DNA of 64,000 nt from Nostoc sp. TCL240-02 (lineage in GTDB: Bacteria > Cyanobacteriota > Cyanobacteriia > Cyanobacteriales > Nostocaceae). Of the stretch, positions 9,389-18,775 are shown piece after piece; the first letter of the stretch is position 1, and the number at the start of each line of letters is the position of its first letter. Under the pieces are notes generated by a model. It was not told the DNA's origin and ran no database searches. It saw only the letters and a program-made list of their open reading frames with translations. The stretch lies in NCBI RefSeq assembly GCF_013343235.1, contig NZ_CP040094.1, forward strand, positions 2,604,501 to 2,668,500, written 5' to 3'. The position numbers and the translations under genes are program-made.

Positions 9389-11338
9389 CTAAGATCCTTC
9401 GTTTGTTATTTGAACAGTGGATTGACTAGATTGCGCTAGATAGATACCCACTAAAACTACGGCGAAAGTCGCCCAGTCAAACAAACCTACCTGTTCTGAA
9501 AAAATGAACCAAGCAAAAATAGAAGCTAAGACTGGTTCGAGGAGAAGTGTGACGGCGACGACGCTAGAAGAGATTCTGCTGAGGCTATAAGCTAAAAGTC
9601 CCTGACCCAATACTTGGCAGAAGAGGGCTTGGAAAATTATGAAAAACCAACCCGTCCAGGAATAAGGTAACAGTCGATCTTCGAGGAATGGGAGTACGGG
9701 TAGTAGAAACATTGTTGTTACTCCACAGCGCCACAGCATGATAGTTGCGGTGCTAAACCGGGTTCGGAGTCGTTCTATCAGCAGCATACACGTAGCCATG
9801 AAAATGGCAGTTAGCAATGCTAAGGTATCACCCAGTATTTGGTCAGTTGCAAATTGCACCTTATTGAGTTCAAATGCGATCGCTCCCGCCAAGGCTATGA
9901 CCAGTCCAATCACGAATCTGTTATCGAAGCGCCGACCAAATAACACATATCCAGCCAAAGCAACAAATAAGGAGTTCAAATTAGAGAGTAAAGCAACATT
10001 GGCAACACTAGTTTGACTCAGCGACCAAGCCCACAAAAGAAGGTAGGTTCCAGCAGAGGTTCCCATTGCCAACAATAGCCACACTTCTTGACTTGTAAAA
10101 GGCTCATTTTCTATAGGTTCATTCTCAGATTGTTGGCTACGGAAAGCCTCAAGTAAATTCCATAGGGCGAATACAATTGTGGCGATCCAACTACGATGAA
10201 ATACTACAGCATTTGCACCAATTTCTTGTTGGCATAATTTGGTCAAAGATGGTGCTAAAGATATGGGAATTAGGGCAAATAATAATGATGCAGTTCCTAA
10301 TAAAGCTGGTGTTTCGGAAAATTGCTGCTTTATTAATAACAGTTTGCTCGTCATACTTTTAATGAAAGTGTTAACTAGAGTTGTGATTGATTCCTGGAAA
10401 GGGAAATTAATAACACCTTGGCTAGATACGGCTAAGTATAAACCCATTAAAACTACAGCGAAACCTACCCAATTTGAAAAAGTCAATTTTTCTGAAAATA
10501 TTATCAGAGCGAAAATACCGCTAAATACTGGCTCTAACAGATGCACCAAGGAGACAACCACAGAGGAAAATTTCGCAAGACAATAGGTCAAAAGTCCATG
10601 ACCTAAAACTTGGCAGATCAGCGCTAGGGAAATGACCCACAGCCACCCACTGACTGTAGAAGGGAAAAGCTGATCTTGAGTAAACAAAAGTATGGGGAAG
10701 ATAACTAGGGCACTAATCGTACTGATCCACAACTGGATTGTGGCCGGAGAAAATTTAGTTCGTAATTTTTCTACGATTAGCAGGTATCCACTCAAGAAAA
10801 TCGCAGAAACGATCGCAGCAAAGCCCCCTTGAACTTCGTCTGTAGCGATTTGCAACTCCTCAAATTCTATAGCGATCGCTCCCCCAAGGGCGATGACCAT
10901 CCCAATCAAGAATTGGCTCTCAAAACTTTTACGATATAACAGCCACACCCCTAAGCTAGTAAATATAGGGGCGAGATTATGTAAAACACTAGAAATCGCA
11001 ACGCTAGTTTCAGTTAGAGACCAAGCCAAAGAGACCAAAGTACCAGCCCAAAAGATCCCAGCACTTCCCAATAGCCAGAGATCATGGCTAGTGTAGGATT
11101 GCTGTTCTTCAGGTTTGTCTAAGGAAAGTCTCTGACGTATAGCCTTGTATCCGTTCCAGAGCAAAAAGAACACACTAGCAAGCCACAAGCGATTAAATAC
11201 AGTGGCATTGGGGCTGAGTTGAGTTTCGCTCAATTTCACGAAAATAGAGCCAAAAGATATGGCACCTACACCGACAAATAATGCAGCTAGGGCTATCTTC
11301 CTTTGATTGGATACATTCATTAGGAAATTTAAATTCAA
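9389..11338 (-). CDS. Double-length EamA/DMT-superfamily transporter (internal duplication)
   Basis: The protein has 649 residues, about twice the usual 300 of a drug/metabolite (EamA) transporter. Residues about 10-310 form one complete 10-helix unit and about 335-640 a second, with matching landmarks: 'FNRLWLASVFFLLWN' against 'FHRSWIATIVFALWN', 'LTETSVAISSVLHNLAPIF' against 'LSQTSVANVALLSNLNSLF', and 'EPVFSGIFALIIFSEKL' against 'EPVLASIFAWFIFSEQV'. It therefore contains four EamA domains and about 20 helices. EamA carriers export or import small metabolites; the substrate is unknown. The linker (about 310-335) contains 'NFPFQESITTLVNTFIKS'. It lies between two PIG-V paralogues, all on the minus strand, 26 bases downstream of the second one. 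Confidence 0.85.
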   Translation of the reverse strand: MNLNFLMNVSNQRKIALAALFVGVGAISFGSIFVKLSETQLSPNATVFNRLWLASVFFLLWNGYKAIRQRLSLDKPEEQQSYTSHDLWLLGSAGIFWAGTLVSLAWSLTETSVAISSVLHNLAPIFTSLGVWLLYRKSFESQFLIGMVIALGGAIAIEFEELQIATDEVQGGFAAIVSAIFLSGYLLIVEKLRTKFSPATIQLWISTISALVIFPILLFTQDQLFPSTVSGWLWVISLALICQVLGHGLLTYCLAKFSSVVVSLVHLLEPVFSGIFALIIFSEKLTFSNWVGFAVVLMGLYLAVSSQGVINFPFQESITTLVNTFIKSMTSKLLLIKQQFSETPALLGTASLLFALIPISLAPSLTKLCQQEIGANAVVFHRSWIATIVFALWNLLEAFRSQQSENEPIENEPFTSQEVWLLLAMGTSAGTYLLLWAWSLSQTSVANVALLSNLNSLFVALAGYVLFGRRFDNRFVIGLVIALAGAIAFELNKVQFATDQILGDTLALLTAIFMATCMLLIERLRTRFSTATIMLWRCGVTTMFLLPVLPFLEDRLLPYSWTGWFFIIFQALFCQVLGQGLLAYSLSRISSSVVAVTLLLEPVLASIFAWFIFSEQVGLFDWATFAVVLVGIYLAQSSQSTVQITNEGS

Positions 11339-11364
11339 CTTCTCACCAATAAAAAATCAAACCT

Positions 11365-12672
11365 CTAACCAACCCAACGTTCTTGGGCAAATCCTATAGC
11401 TATTTTGGCTAGTAGTGTCATAAAAGCACCCAAGATTAAATATCCCTGACGAGGATGGCGAGATAACAGCACACCAATGGCTATATTCAAAGGCACAATA
11501 CCATAAGCGAGACGGCTCAAGGAGATAGTACCTCCCGAAGCTAGCAGCAAACCAATACCGCAAAAGCCATAAATAACTGTAACTGCGGTCAGTTGCGTGC
11601 GTAAGCGCCATAACACATAGCCACTACCCAAGACCATAAACAAGTTGAGCAAGTTATTGATCCACTCTTCGCTTGCTAGGAGCAACAGAGATAAGACTAA
11701 AGCATAAAAGCTATAGAATAATTTCACAAAATTCAAATGTTGACGGAAGTGCCATAAAAGATAGCCACTGGCAACAATCACGCCTAATAACAAGAAATAC
11801 CAGGGGTCTGCAATCCCGCCAGATGGTTTTTGAATCCAACCATATTGCCAGTTTTTTGTGCCAACTATAATTTGCATCAGCATATTTAACCAACCCTGCC
11901 AATCAAACCCCAGATTGGGCCGCCATCCTCGTTGTGCTTCGATAAAAGCTAAAGGGTTGCCAAAATAAATCGCACAATACAAACTAAATAGAAGTATGCC
12001 AATGGCGGTAACAAAACCAGCAATATAGGCAATGGGCGGTCGGCGTTCTTTCCACGCTGCGATCGCTAATGCTGGAATTAGTGCCATACCTGTAGGACGT
12101 GTTGCTGTCGCCATCGCCCCCCAAAGCCCAGTCCAGCCATACTGCTTTTGATCAAACGCCCGCAAAGCCGAAGTACTCAAAAACAAATACAGCCCCTCTG
12201 TGTAAACCACCCCCGTAAACATGGATGATGGATATAAAGAAACTACAGCAGTAGTCCAGTGCGCTGCATTGATGCCATAATGCTCCTTAACCCAAAAGTA
12301 CAAACAGTAAAGGGCTGCAAAAAATGCCAAGTTGTTGACTAACGTCCCTGCTAATTCAAAGGGTAAGCCCAACTTCATCAAAACCCAGATGCTTAAGGGA
12401 AACAGGGGAAAAAAAGCAAGATTATGTTGCTTGCCGTCATTGACAAATTCATATCCAGAAGTTGCGATCGCTCGATAGTGCATACTATCCCAAGCATCAA
12501 AAACTCCCCAGCCAAAATGAGGCAAAAATTCTTCTGCTGGTAACGGTAGTTTTGGCGCAACCAGCAACATAGCAGTCCAGATGAATATTCGACTGGCAAG
12601 CCATAAGGCTGCTGGAAATAGGAAATCATTTTTCCATAAAACTTTTTTTATAACTATTTGAACTTTGACCAT
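11365..12672 (-). CDS. PIG-V-like mannosyltransferase family membrane protein (copy 2)
   Basis: A 435-residue paralogue of the protein at 6738-8003. It has the same landmarks: 'WDSMHYRAIATSGYEF', 'LAFFPLFPLSIWVLM', 'YTEGLYLFLSTSALRAFD' and 'MATATRPTGMAL'. Members are polytopic GT-C enzymes presumed to use polyprenyl-phosphate sugars. Upstream gene of a probable pair with the double EamA transporter. The substrate is not determinable here. Confidence 0.85.
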   Translation of the reverse strand: MVKVQIVIKKVLWKNDFLFPAALWLASRIFIWTAMLLVAPKLPLPAEEFLPHFGWGVFDAWDSMHYRAIATSGYEFVNDGKQHNLAFFPLFPLSIWVLMKLGLPFELAGTLVNNLAFFAALYCLYFWVKEHYGINAAHWTTAVVSLYPSSMFTGVVYTEGLYLFLSTSALRAFDQKQYGWTGLWGAMATATRPTGMALIPALAIAAWKERRPPIAYIAGFVTAIGILLFSLYCAIYFGNPLAFIEAQRGWRPNLGFDWQGWLNMLMQIIVGTKNWQYGWIQKPSGGIADPWYFLLLGVIVASGYLLWHFRQHLNFVKLFYSFYALVLSLLLLASEEWINNLLNLFMVLGSGYVLWRLRTQLTAVTVIYGFCGIGLLLASGGTISLSRLAYGIVPLNIAIGVLLSRHPRQGYLILGAFMTLLAKIAIGFAQERWVG

Positions 12673-13130
12673 AGGGTTGAGTGCTTCAACAAACTCCTTT
12701 CTGCATCCTTTTACCTATGGCTGTAACACAGCAATTTATGAGTAACATTTTGCATATTAAATCCTCCACCAACATAATTAACAAACTGGACAAATTAGCA
12801 ATTAATTGAAATTATTTCCTATTTGGTTACTTTTGCCCATTCTCTAGAAGTTCATCTTTAAAAATATAGTATTTATAAGTACATTTTTTATCTAGTTATA
12901 TGAAAATTGAGCAAATTTAGTACTTTATGGCTAGTAGTCTATCGAGTTAAAATCAACCGATTGGGGTTGGTGCAGCCAAAAAAGCATGGATAAATTTCCC
13001 TTTGTATCCCTGATCTTTCCCTCCCCGCGTCTCTACTCGTCTGCATCAGTGTATCGATTATAGTCATTGCTGTTATTAAAGAGTCCCCAGCAATTTATAG
13101 TGGAAGTTGTCTGTAAATCCTTAAGCAATT
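12673..13130. other. Divergent promoter region before dxr
   Basis: This AT-rich 458-base spacer lies between the divergent PIG-V copy 2 and dxr. A -10-like TATAGT lies near 13058. No gene or strong hairpin is seen. Confidence 0.5.
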
Positions 13131-14327
13131 GTGAAAGCGATTACTCTTGTTGGTTCCACTGGTTCTATCGGTACTCAGACTTTAGATATTGTCACTCAGT
13201 ACCCAGATCAGTTTCGGATTGTGGGATTGGCAGCTGGGAACAATGTAGAAATGTTAGCTGCTCAAATTCGGCAGTTTCGACCGAAAATAGCAGCAATTTG
13301 CTCAGAAGAGAAATTACCAGCGCTCAAAGAAGCTATCATTGACCTCGATCCCCAACCGATTCTCCTGGCTGGCGAGGCTGGAGTGATAGAAGTCGCCCGC
13401 TACGGTGATGCTCAAACCGTTGTTACTGGGATCGTTGGTTGTGCTGGTTTGCTACCCACGATCGCAGCCATTGAAGCTGGTAAAGATATTGCCTTAGCGA
13501 ACAAAGAAACCCTGATTGCTGGGGCTCCTGTGGTTCTACCCCTAGTCGAAAAACATGGTGTAAAATTACTCCCAGCCGATTCTGAACATTCCGCAATCTT
13601 TCAATGTCTCCAAGGTGTACCAAAATCTGGCTTGCGAAAAATCTTGCTCACTGCATCTGGTGGGGCTTTCCGCGACTGGGATGTAGAAAAGTTGGCAGAT
13701 GTAACTGTTGCAGATGCTCTCAAGCATCCTAATTGGTCGATGGGGCGTAAAATCACGGTAGACTCTGCTACTTTGATGAATAAAGGACTGGAAGTAATTG
13801 AGGCTCACTTCCTGTTTGGGTTGGATTATGACAATATCGAAATTGTTATTCATCCCCAGAGCATTATTCACTCGCTGATTGAACTGCAAGATACTTCCGT
13901 TTTAGCCCAACTCGGTTGGCCGGATATGCGCTTACCTTTACTGTATGCCCTATCTTGGCCTGATCGCATCTACACCAACTGGGAACGACTAGATTTAGTC
14001 AAAGCTGGAAACTTAACCTTCCGGGAACCAGATCACCAAAAGTATCCTTGTATGCAGTTGGCTTATGCTGTGGGTAAAGCTGGTGGTTCCATGCCAGCTG
14101 TGTTGAATGCCGCCAATGAGCAAGCTGTGTCTTTATTTTTAGATGAAAAAATTCGCTTTTTAGATATTCCTCGGTGTATCGAATGGGTGTGCGATCGCCA
14201 TCAAAATGATCACCGTGTTAATCCCTCTTTAGATGACATTTTGGCAGCAGATAAATGGGCAAGACAAGAAGTTTTAACAGCGACTGAAAAGTTAGAGACT
14301 CACTCGCAGATAATTTCTCTGCGATAA
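13131..14327 (+). CDS. dxr: 1-deoxy-D-xylulose 5-phosphate reductoisomerase
   Basis: DXR makes 2-C-methyl-D-erythritol 4-phosphate from DXP with NADPH, the second step of the MEP isoprenoid pathway that supplies carotenoids, phytol and quinone tails. The 398-residue length is normal. The NADPH site GSTGSIG is at residues 8-14. The metal and substrate motifs '[12 protein letters not shown]', '[14 protein letters not shown]', '[10 protein letters not shown]', '[20 protein letters not shown]' and '[11 protein letters not shown]' are all intact. The start is GTG, chosen because the conserved protein begins there (Met-Lys-Ala-Ile-Thr-Leu-Val-Gly). The gene stands alone. Confidence 0.97.
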   Translation: MKAITLVGSTGSIGTQTLDIVTQYPDQFRIVGLAAGNNVEMLAAQIRQFRPKIAAICSEEKLPALKEAIIDLDPQPILLAGEAGVIEVARYGDAQTVVTGIVGCAGLLPTIAAIEAGKDIALANKETLIAGAPVVLPLVEKHGVKLLPADSEHSAIFQCLQGVPKSGLRKILLTASGGAFRDWDVEKLADVTVADALKHPNWSMGRKITVDSATLMNKGLEVIEAHFLFGLDYDNIEIVIHPQSIIHSLIELQDTSVLAQLGWPDMRLPLLYALSWPDRIYTNWERLDLVKAGNLTFREPDHQKYPCMQLAYAVGKAGGSMPAVLNAANEQAVSLFLDEKIRFLDIPRCIEWVCDRHQNDHRVNPSLDDILAADKWARQEVLTATEKLETHSQIISLR

Positions 14328-14384
14328 AAACCTTTAATTTAGATATCCAAAAAGCAGATTTTATACTTCTTGATCAATTCTTGT

Positions 14385-14413
14385 TTAGCCTTCAGCCTAA
14401 TGCTGAAGGCTAA
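14385..14413. repeat. Palindrome downstream of dxr
   Basis: A 12-bp perfect stem, TTAGCCTTCAGC with GCTGAAGGCTAA, has a 5-base loop and lies 57 bases after the dxr stop. There is no T tract, so termination is uncertain. A related GGCTGAAG palindrome lies at 52498-52534. Confidence 0.6.
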
Positions 14414-14475
14414 CGGTTAAATTCAGTGGCGAATTAGTGCAAAAAAAGCTACCACAATTGCCCTCTCACAAACCC

Positions 14476-14573
14476 CAATAAATGCGTAGCCGTAAGGCTT
14501 GTCGTCAGACATCGCACTTCATCTCATCAACAATAAATGTGTAGCTGTCAGATTTGTCATCAGACATCGCACT
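14476..14573. repeat. Two direct copies of a 43-bp degenerate repeat
   Basis: The copies at 14476-14518 and 14531-14573 (55-base period) share CAATAAATG, GTAGC and CAGACATCGCACT with scattered substitutions. Confidence 0.7.
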
Positions 14574-14620
14574 CCTCATATTGATACAATTTACAGAATT
14601 CAGTATACATCTACTATTGA

Positions 14621-14875
14621 ATGTCGAAATCAGCCGATATTAGTACTAAAAAACTAATTAGCCTTGCTCCCAATAATTGGGTAAGGTGGGTAACACAAAT
14701 TCCTGGTATTGTCGCTCAAGAAATTCTCAATTCAGATTTTCAATGAATAAGTCGAGAAAGTGATGTATTAATTCGTGTTGAAAGTCCTCGGTCAGGTAAG
14801 TTTCTGATTTTAAATGAATTACAATTGCGTTATAAACCAGATATGCCACAAAGTTTTTTGACTCCTTCGAGTTGA
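14621..14875 (+). pseudogene. Decayed Rpn-family (PD-(D/E)XK) nuclease/transposase-like gene
   Basis: From the ATG at 14621 the frame reads 'MSKSADISTKKLISLAPNNW', then VRWVTQIPGIVAQEILNSDFQ. A TGA follows at 14744, where relatives have Trp. The frame then continues ISRESDVLIRVESP and 'FLILNELQLRYKPDMP' before a second stop at 14873. This matches the N-terminal region of the Rpn-type recombination-promoting nuclease/putative transposase family common in Nostoc, normally about 250-330 residues. The gene is inactivated by a nonsense change and 3' truncation, and the sequence after 14860 no longer matches. A MITE-like element begins 47 bases downstream, so insertion or deletion may have removed the 3' part. 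Confidence 0.75.
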
Positions 14876-14921
14876 TACAGTAATTATCTTACTAGTTGCT
14901 GAATAGATTTTTTTAGAAACT

Positions 14922-15025
14922 ATTAGGACTCCTGTCTGATTTCTGAACAAAATTTCAAATACAACCCTGAGACAAAAGCCTTTTTACTCTCAGGATGTTT
15001 TCAAAAATCAAATCGGAGTCCTAAT
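14922..15025. mobile_element. MITE-like inverted-repeat element (104 bp)
   Basis: The terminal inverted repeats begin ATTAGGACTCC and end GGAGTCCTAAT. Similarity extends inward about 30 bases (TGATTTCTGAA on the left against the complement of TTCAAAAATCA on the right). An inner stem CCTGAGA/TCTCAGG surrounds CAAAAGCCTTTTTAC. It has no coding capacity. A CT dinucleotide flanks both ends, too short to prove a target duplication. Confidence 0.7.
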
Positions 15026-15302
15026 CTGACTCTTGTATATTGTGATTATTGATACAAAAAATTTAAAAAAGTCTTTCCAGTAATTCTGCCAAATTGCCAA
15101 ATAATTTGCCTTTCATCTAAATTATTGCCTCATTTTCAGATAATATGACATTGGCATAGTTAAACAAAAAATCTTGGCTTTAGTATCTATTCCAAATTAG
15201 GTTTAATAGCTTTAGCACTAGTAATTTTTAGTTCAGATAAAATTACCCTTTCTGAATAAATATCCTCTCAGGTAAGGGCTCTTGTTAAGGAATTTATATA
15301 TT

Positions 15303-15500
15303 ATGATTGCTACGTTGATTGTAGCTTGGATTGTCTTCGTAATATTGTGGAAGTTATTTAAAGCTACTCTAAAGAATGCATTAACCATTGCCGCAATTCT
15401 GATTTTATTAAACATTAGTTTTGGCATTACTCCACAAGATATTTGGCATCACATAATGCAGTTTACTCAAAGTTTATCAAATATCCAAAACAGCAAGTAA
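15303..15500 (+). CDS. Small membrane protein
   Basis: A 65-residue protein starting at the ATG at 15303, with AAGG about 10 bases upstream; a TTG at 15282 in the same frame is less likely. Residues 2-18 (IATLIVAWIVFVILWKL) and 25-42 (ALTIAAILILLNISFGI) are two hydrophobic helices linked by a basic loop (FKATLKN). The C-terminus is polar. No family is recognised. It stands alone and ends 41 bases before a strong hairpin. Confidence 0.6.
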   Translation: MIATLIVAWIVFVILWKLFKATLKNALTIAAILILLNISFGITPQDIWHHIMQFTQSLSNIQNSK

Positions 15501-15541
15501 AAAGTAAAATTAATTGTATTCAGCACAAAATGAACTAGACG

Positions 15542-15582
15542 AGTAGGGGCAATTGATGCATTGCCCCTACTTTAAATTATTA
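15542..15582. terminator. Palindromic repeat acting as likely terminator
   Basis: A perfect 12-bp stem (AGTAGGGGCAAT with ATTGCCCCTACT) has a 6-base loop and is followed by TTTAAATTATTA. It lies between the convergent small membrane protein gene and the thioesterase gene. A second member of the same repeat family is at 52410-52451. Confidence 0.7.
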
Positions 15583-15613
15583 AGGATAGTTAAATTCTGC
15601 TACAGTGTACCGA

Positions 15614-16114
15614 TCAATCATTATTTAATGCTGAAATCTTGGCTAATGCATCCTTAAAACTCGGCGGTAACTGACGCATAATCTTGCCTCTTTCGCGATC
15701 TAAAGCGACTAAAGTCACTTTGGCAGTAACATACAATTGTTGTCCATCAGTTGAAACAATGGCATAATCCCAATTAATTCTGACACCAGTTACCTCGGCC
15801 ATGCGCGTTTTTACTACCACTGCCATACCCAATTGCATTGAACGATGATAACGCAACGATAGTTCTACAACTGGTAAATCGCAACCTATCGCAACTAAAT
15901 CAGCAAATTCAATCCCTATAGATCGTAAGCATTCAATCCGCGCTTCTTCCATCCAAGCTACATAAGAACCGTGCCATACAACACCAGAATAATCAGTGTG
16001 GTGGGGTTGCACCCTCAGAGGATATTCAAACCAATTCCCAAATTCATGACTTGATGGATTGTCAAGGGCGGTGGTGGGTGGTAATTTTGGTTGGCTGGGT
16101 TTTTCTTGTGACAT
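15614..16114 (-). CDS. 4HBT/YbgC-like hot-dog acyl-CoA thioesterase
   Basis: This hot-dog fold thioesterase hydrolyses an acyl-CoA or aryl-CoA. The signature 'HHTDYSGVVWHGSYVAWMEE' carries the Asp and the following G-V-V-x-H-x-x-Y of YbgC/4HBT enzymes, and 'LPVVELSLRYHRSMQLG' follows. The ATG at 16114 gives 166 residues; an in-frame GTG six codons earlier is less likely. It could be the 1,4-dihydroxy-2-naphthoyl-CoA thioesterase of phylloquinone synthesis or a general acyl-CoA thioesterase; sequence alone does not separate them. The gene stands alone and diverges from the CHAT gene. Confidence 0.8.
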   Translation of the reverse strand: MSQEKPSQPKLPPTTALDNPSSHEFGNWFEYPLRVQPHHTDYSGVVWHGSYVAWMEEARIECLRSIGIEFADLVAIGCDLPVVELSLRYHRSMQLGMAVVVKTRMAEVTGVRINWDYAIVSTDGQQLYVTAKVTLVALDRERGKIMRQLPPSFKDALAKISALNND

Positions 16115-16278
16115 TTTCACTTTTCTAAGCACCTAGAAATTTTTCAAATATGGAATAGCGTCAAGTGCCCCGCCCACTCTTGGCATGGGGGTTTTACACA
16201 CGATCTATAAAAATTCATTGCATTCCATAACTTAATTGATTTAATATTTACACTTCCGAGTATGGGGGGTGTTTTGTT

Positions 16279-18348
16279 ATGCAGCCTAATCTCCGGTATG
16301 TTAGTCTTATTACTTTAACTATACTTAGTTTACTCGGTTTTGGGATGGTATACCCAGACAATAACCAGGTAGGCACAAATACAAGGTTGAGATACAACTC
16401 TGGAGAAAAAGCTCAAGCTTTACCCCAGAATAATCAGCTTTTAGAAATTGAAAGGCTCAATGAAGAAGCTATCAAAGAATCTCGGCAAGGTCAATCGCAA
16501 GAAGCGTTGCAGAGATTACAACAAGCACTAGCCATTACTAGAGAACGTGGAGAGCGCTCTTGGGAAGCGGTAACATTCAATAACATCGGCAGAATCTACC
16601 AAAGTCAAAGAAAGTATCCTGAAGCACTTCAATCCTATCAGCAAGCTCTATTAATTAATAGAGAACTTGGGGATCTCGTTCGACTTGGCAAAACCTACAG
16701 TAACATAGGTTACTTATTTGATATTCAAAATCAACCAGAGTTAGCAATTTTTTTCTACAAGCATTGCTTAATTAATCGTGAAAAAGCTCGCTTGAATCCA
16801 TCAGCACTGAGTGCGCCACAACAAAATGCTTACAGCATAACTGTTAGCCAGACATATCGTATTTTGGGTGAACGATTGCTCAAACAAGAGCGTATTGCTG
16901 AAGCACAAAGGACGATGGATTTACTCAAAGTTGAAGAACTAGAAGAATATCTCCAGACTGTGCCAGGTAATCAACGTACTGCCAAAGGTATTAATATAGC
17001 GGCAACAGAAAAACCAATTAAACAAAAGTTGGATCAAACCCTTGATAATGCTGTTGTACTGGGTAAAGAACTAACAACACTACGGAAAATTTCTCCCAAA
17101 GAGCGATCGCTCGAACAGAAACAACGCATCGAGAAATTAGTATTAAATCAACAGCAACTTTTGGATAAATTTAACGAATTTATCAATAGTCCTTCAGTGA
17201 AAGCACAGATAGAGCAAATTAGCCGTACAGCTAGGCGGCAAAATTTGGATTTGGAGAATCTCAACGAACTTCGGGATAATTTGGCGAGATTGCCTCAAAA
17301 ATCTGCAATCCTCTATCCACTGATTTTAAAAGATAGCTTGGAATTGGTATTAGTCACTCCTGAATCTCCACCAATTCATCGCACCGTTGCTGTAAAACGC
17401 GAAAACCTCCATCAAACAATTGCTACTTTCCGCCAAGCTTTAATCAATCCCAGCCGGAATATCAAAGCACCTGCACGCCAATTATATGACTGGCTAATTA
17501 AACCTATAGAAAAAGACCTGAAGCAATCAGATACACAAACTCTGATTTATGCTCCAGATGAGCAGTTACGCTATATTCCTTTAACTGCTTTATATGATGG
17601 CAAACAATGGCTAGTGCAGCGTTTGGGTGTCAATCACATTACATCTGCCAGTCTGACTAACTTAAATACCCCACAAGAATCTACTTTGCGGGTTTTAGCT
17701 GGTGCTTTTACTAAGGGTAATTATCAAATTAAAGTTGGGAATCGACAGGTTGCTTTTGCTGGTTTGCCCTTTGCAACGCAGGAAGTGGAAAACTTAGCTG
17801 CTACGATTCCTGAAACTACGAAGCTTTTAGACGAAGCTTTTAGCCCTAAAGTTGCTGTACCCCAAATGGATGATTATACAATTGTCCATTTAGCGACTCA
17901 TGCAGCCTTTGTGGTGGGTAAACCAGAAGATTCGTTTATTTTATTTGGGAATGGCGATCGCGTTAACTTGAGAAATGTTGCCACTTGGTCGCTCCCCCAT
18001 GTAGATTTGGTAGTTTTAAGCGCCTGTGAAACCGGCTTAGGAGGCAAGTTAGGTAACGGTGAGGAAATTTTGGGCTTTGGCTATCAGATGCAACAAACTG
18101 GCGCAAGAGCCGCGATCGCCTCGTTGTGGTCTGTAGATGATGGTGGTACGCAAGCGCTCATGAGTGCTTTTTATGGTATACTCACCACTGATAAGTTTAC
18201 TAAAGCTGAAACCTTACGACAAGCTCAAGTCTCATTAATTACTGGAGACTGGAAAATAAGAAGCCACAATGTACCCGTGGCAGCAGTTAGTAATTTTAGT
18301 CACCCGTACTACTGGGCATCCTTTATTTTAATTGGCAATGGACTTTAG
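16279..18348 (+). CDS. TPR-CHAT domain protein (caspase-like peptidase fold)
   Basis: A 689-residue protein. The N-terminus (YVSLITLTILSLLGFGMV) is a signal or anchor segment. Residues about 50-200 contain TPR units ('SQEALQRLQQALAITRERGE', 'YPEALQSYQQALLINRELG'), and a coiled region covers about 240-330. The C-terminal CHAT domain (about 400-689) has the caspase-like dyad His541 in 'HLATHAAF' and Cys583 in 'LSACETGLGG', both intact. CHAT proteins are clan CD peptidase relatives. Some act in gasdermin or Craspase defence, but most cyanobacterial TPR-CHAT proteins have no known role. No gasdermin or CRISPR gene is adjacent, so a defence role is not supported here. The gene stands alone. Confidence 0.9.
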   Translation: MQPNLRYVSLITLTILSLLGFGMVYPDNNQVGTNTRLRYNSGEKAQALPQNNQLLEIERLNEEAIKESRQGQSQEALQRLQQALAITRERGERSWEAVTFNNIGRIYQSQRKYPEALQSYQQALLINRELGDLVRLGKTYSNIGYLFDIQNQPELAIFFYKHCLINREKARLNPSALSAPQQNAYSITVSQTYRILGERLLKQERIAEAQRTMDLLKVEELEEYLQTVPGNQRTAKGINIAATEKPIKQKLDQTLDNAVVLGKELTTLRKISPKERSLEQKQRIEKLVLNQQQLLDKFNEFINSPSVKAQIEQISRTARRQNLDLENLNELRDNLARLPQKSAILYPLILKDSLELVLVTPESPPIHRTVAVKRENLHQTIATFRQALINPSRNIKAPARQLYDWLIKPIEKDLKQSDTQTLIYAPDEQLRYIPLTALYDGKQWLVQRLGVNHITSASLTNLNTPQESTLRVLAGAFTKGNYQIKVGNRQVAFAGLPFATQEVENLAATIPETTKLLDEAFSPKVAVPQMDDYTIVHLATHAAFVVGKPEDSFILFGNGDRVNLRNVATWSLPHVDLVVLSACETGLGGKLGNGEEILGFGYQMQQTGARAAIASLWSVDDGGTQALMSAFYGILTTDKFTKAETLRQAQVSLITGDWKIRSHNVPVAAVSNFSHPYYWASFILIGNGL

Positions 18349-18775
18349 GTGTTGATCGTTTCCCATCTCTGTCAAAGGATGCCTTGTTCAACTTTGTGGC
18401 TGATTGCCACCAAGAAAATTCATTAAAAATTCATAATTCATGACTTATAATTCATAATTTCTTTATGTTAACAGGTTTTAACTCAAGCATAATTATGTTG
18501 GTTGCTTGATACTTGCAATTTTTCTTAACCTATTTTTTAGTTAGAAATTAAGAATTACTAATTATTATGCTGATTCTGATTAACAGTGCATTTTAACTTT
18601 TAGCTAAAAGCTCAAAATCAGGCTCGTGAGGTTTTAGCAGATAGAAAAAATAGGCGATGGGCTACGAGCCAATCACTTGATGGTAATGGAGAACAGACTA
18701 AGAGCGATCGCTAACTAAGCCACCATTACCAATTACCGATAATCGATTTCTAATTTGCGATCGACCTTTGGAACC
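18349..18775. other. Intergenic region
   Basis: It lies between the convergent CHAT and DUF1815 genes and contains HIP1 and other GATCGC-rich sequence near 18703. No supported gene is present. A short open stretch at 18598-18714 is discussed among the rejected items. Confidence 0.5.

Noticed and set aside
16279..18348. CHAT protein as part of a defence system
   Set aside because: The His-Cys pair is intact, but no gasdermin, CRISPR or other defence partner is next to it, so a defence claim would be speculation.
18598..18714. Short open stretch reading KAQNQAREVLADRKNRRWA and onward
   Set aside because: The sequence looks protein-like but has no start codon or family match. It could be a relic, but I cannot support it.
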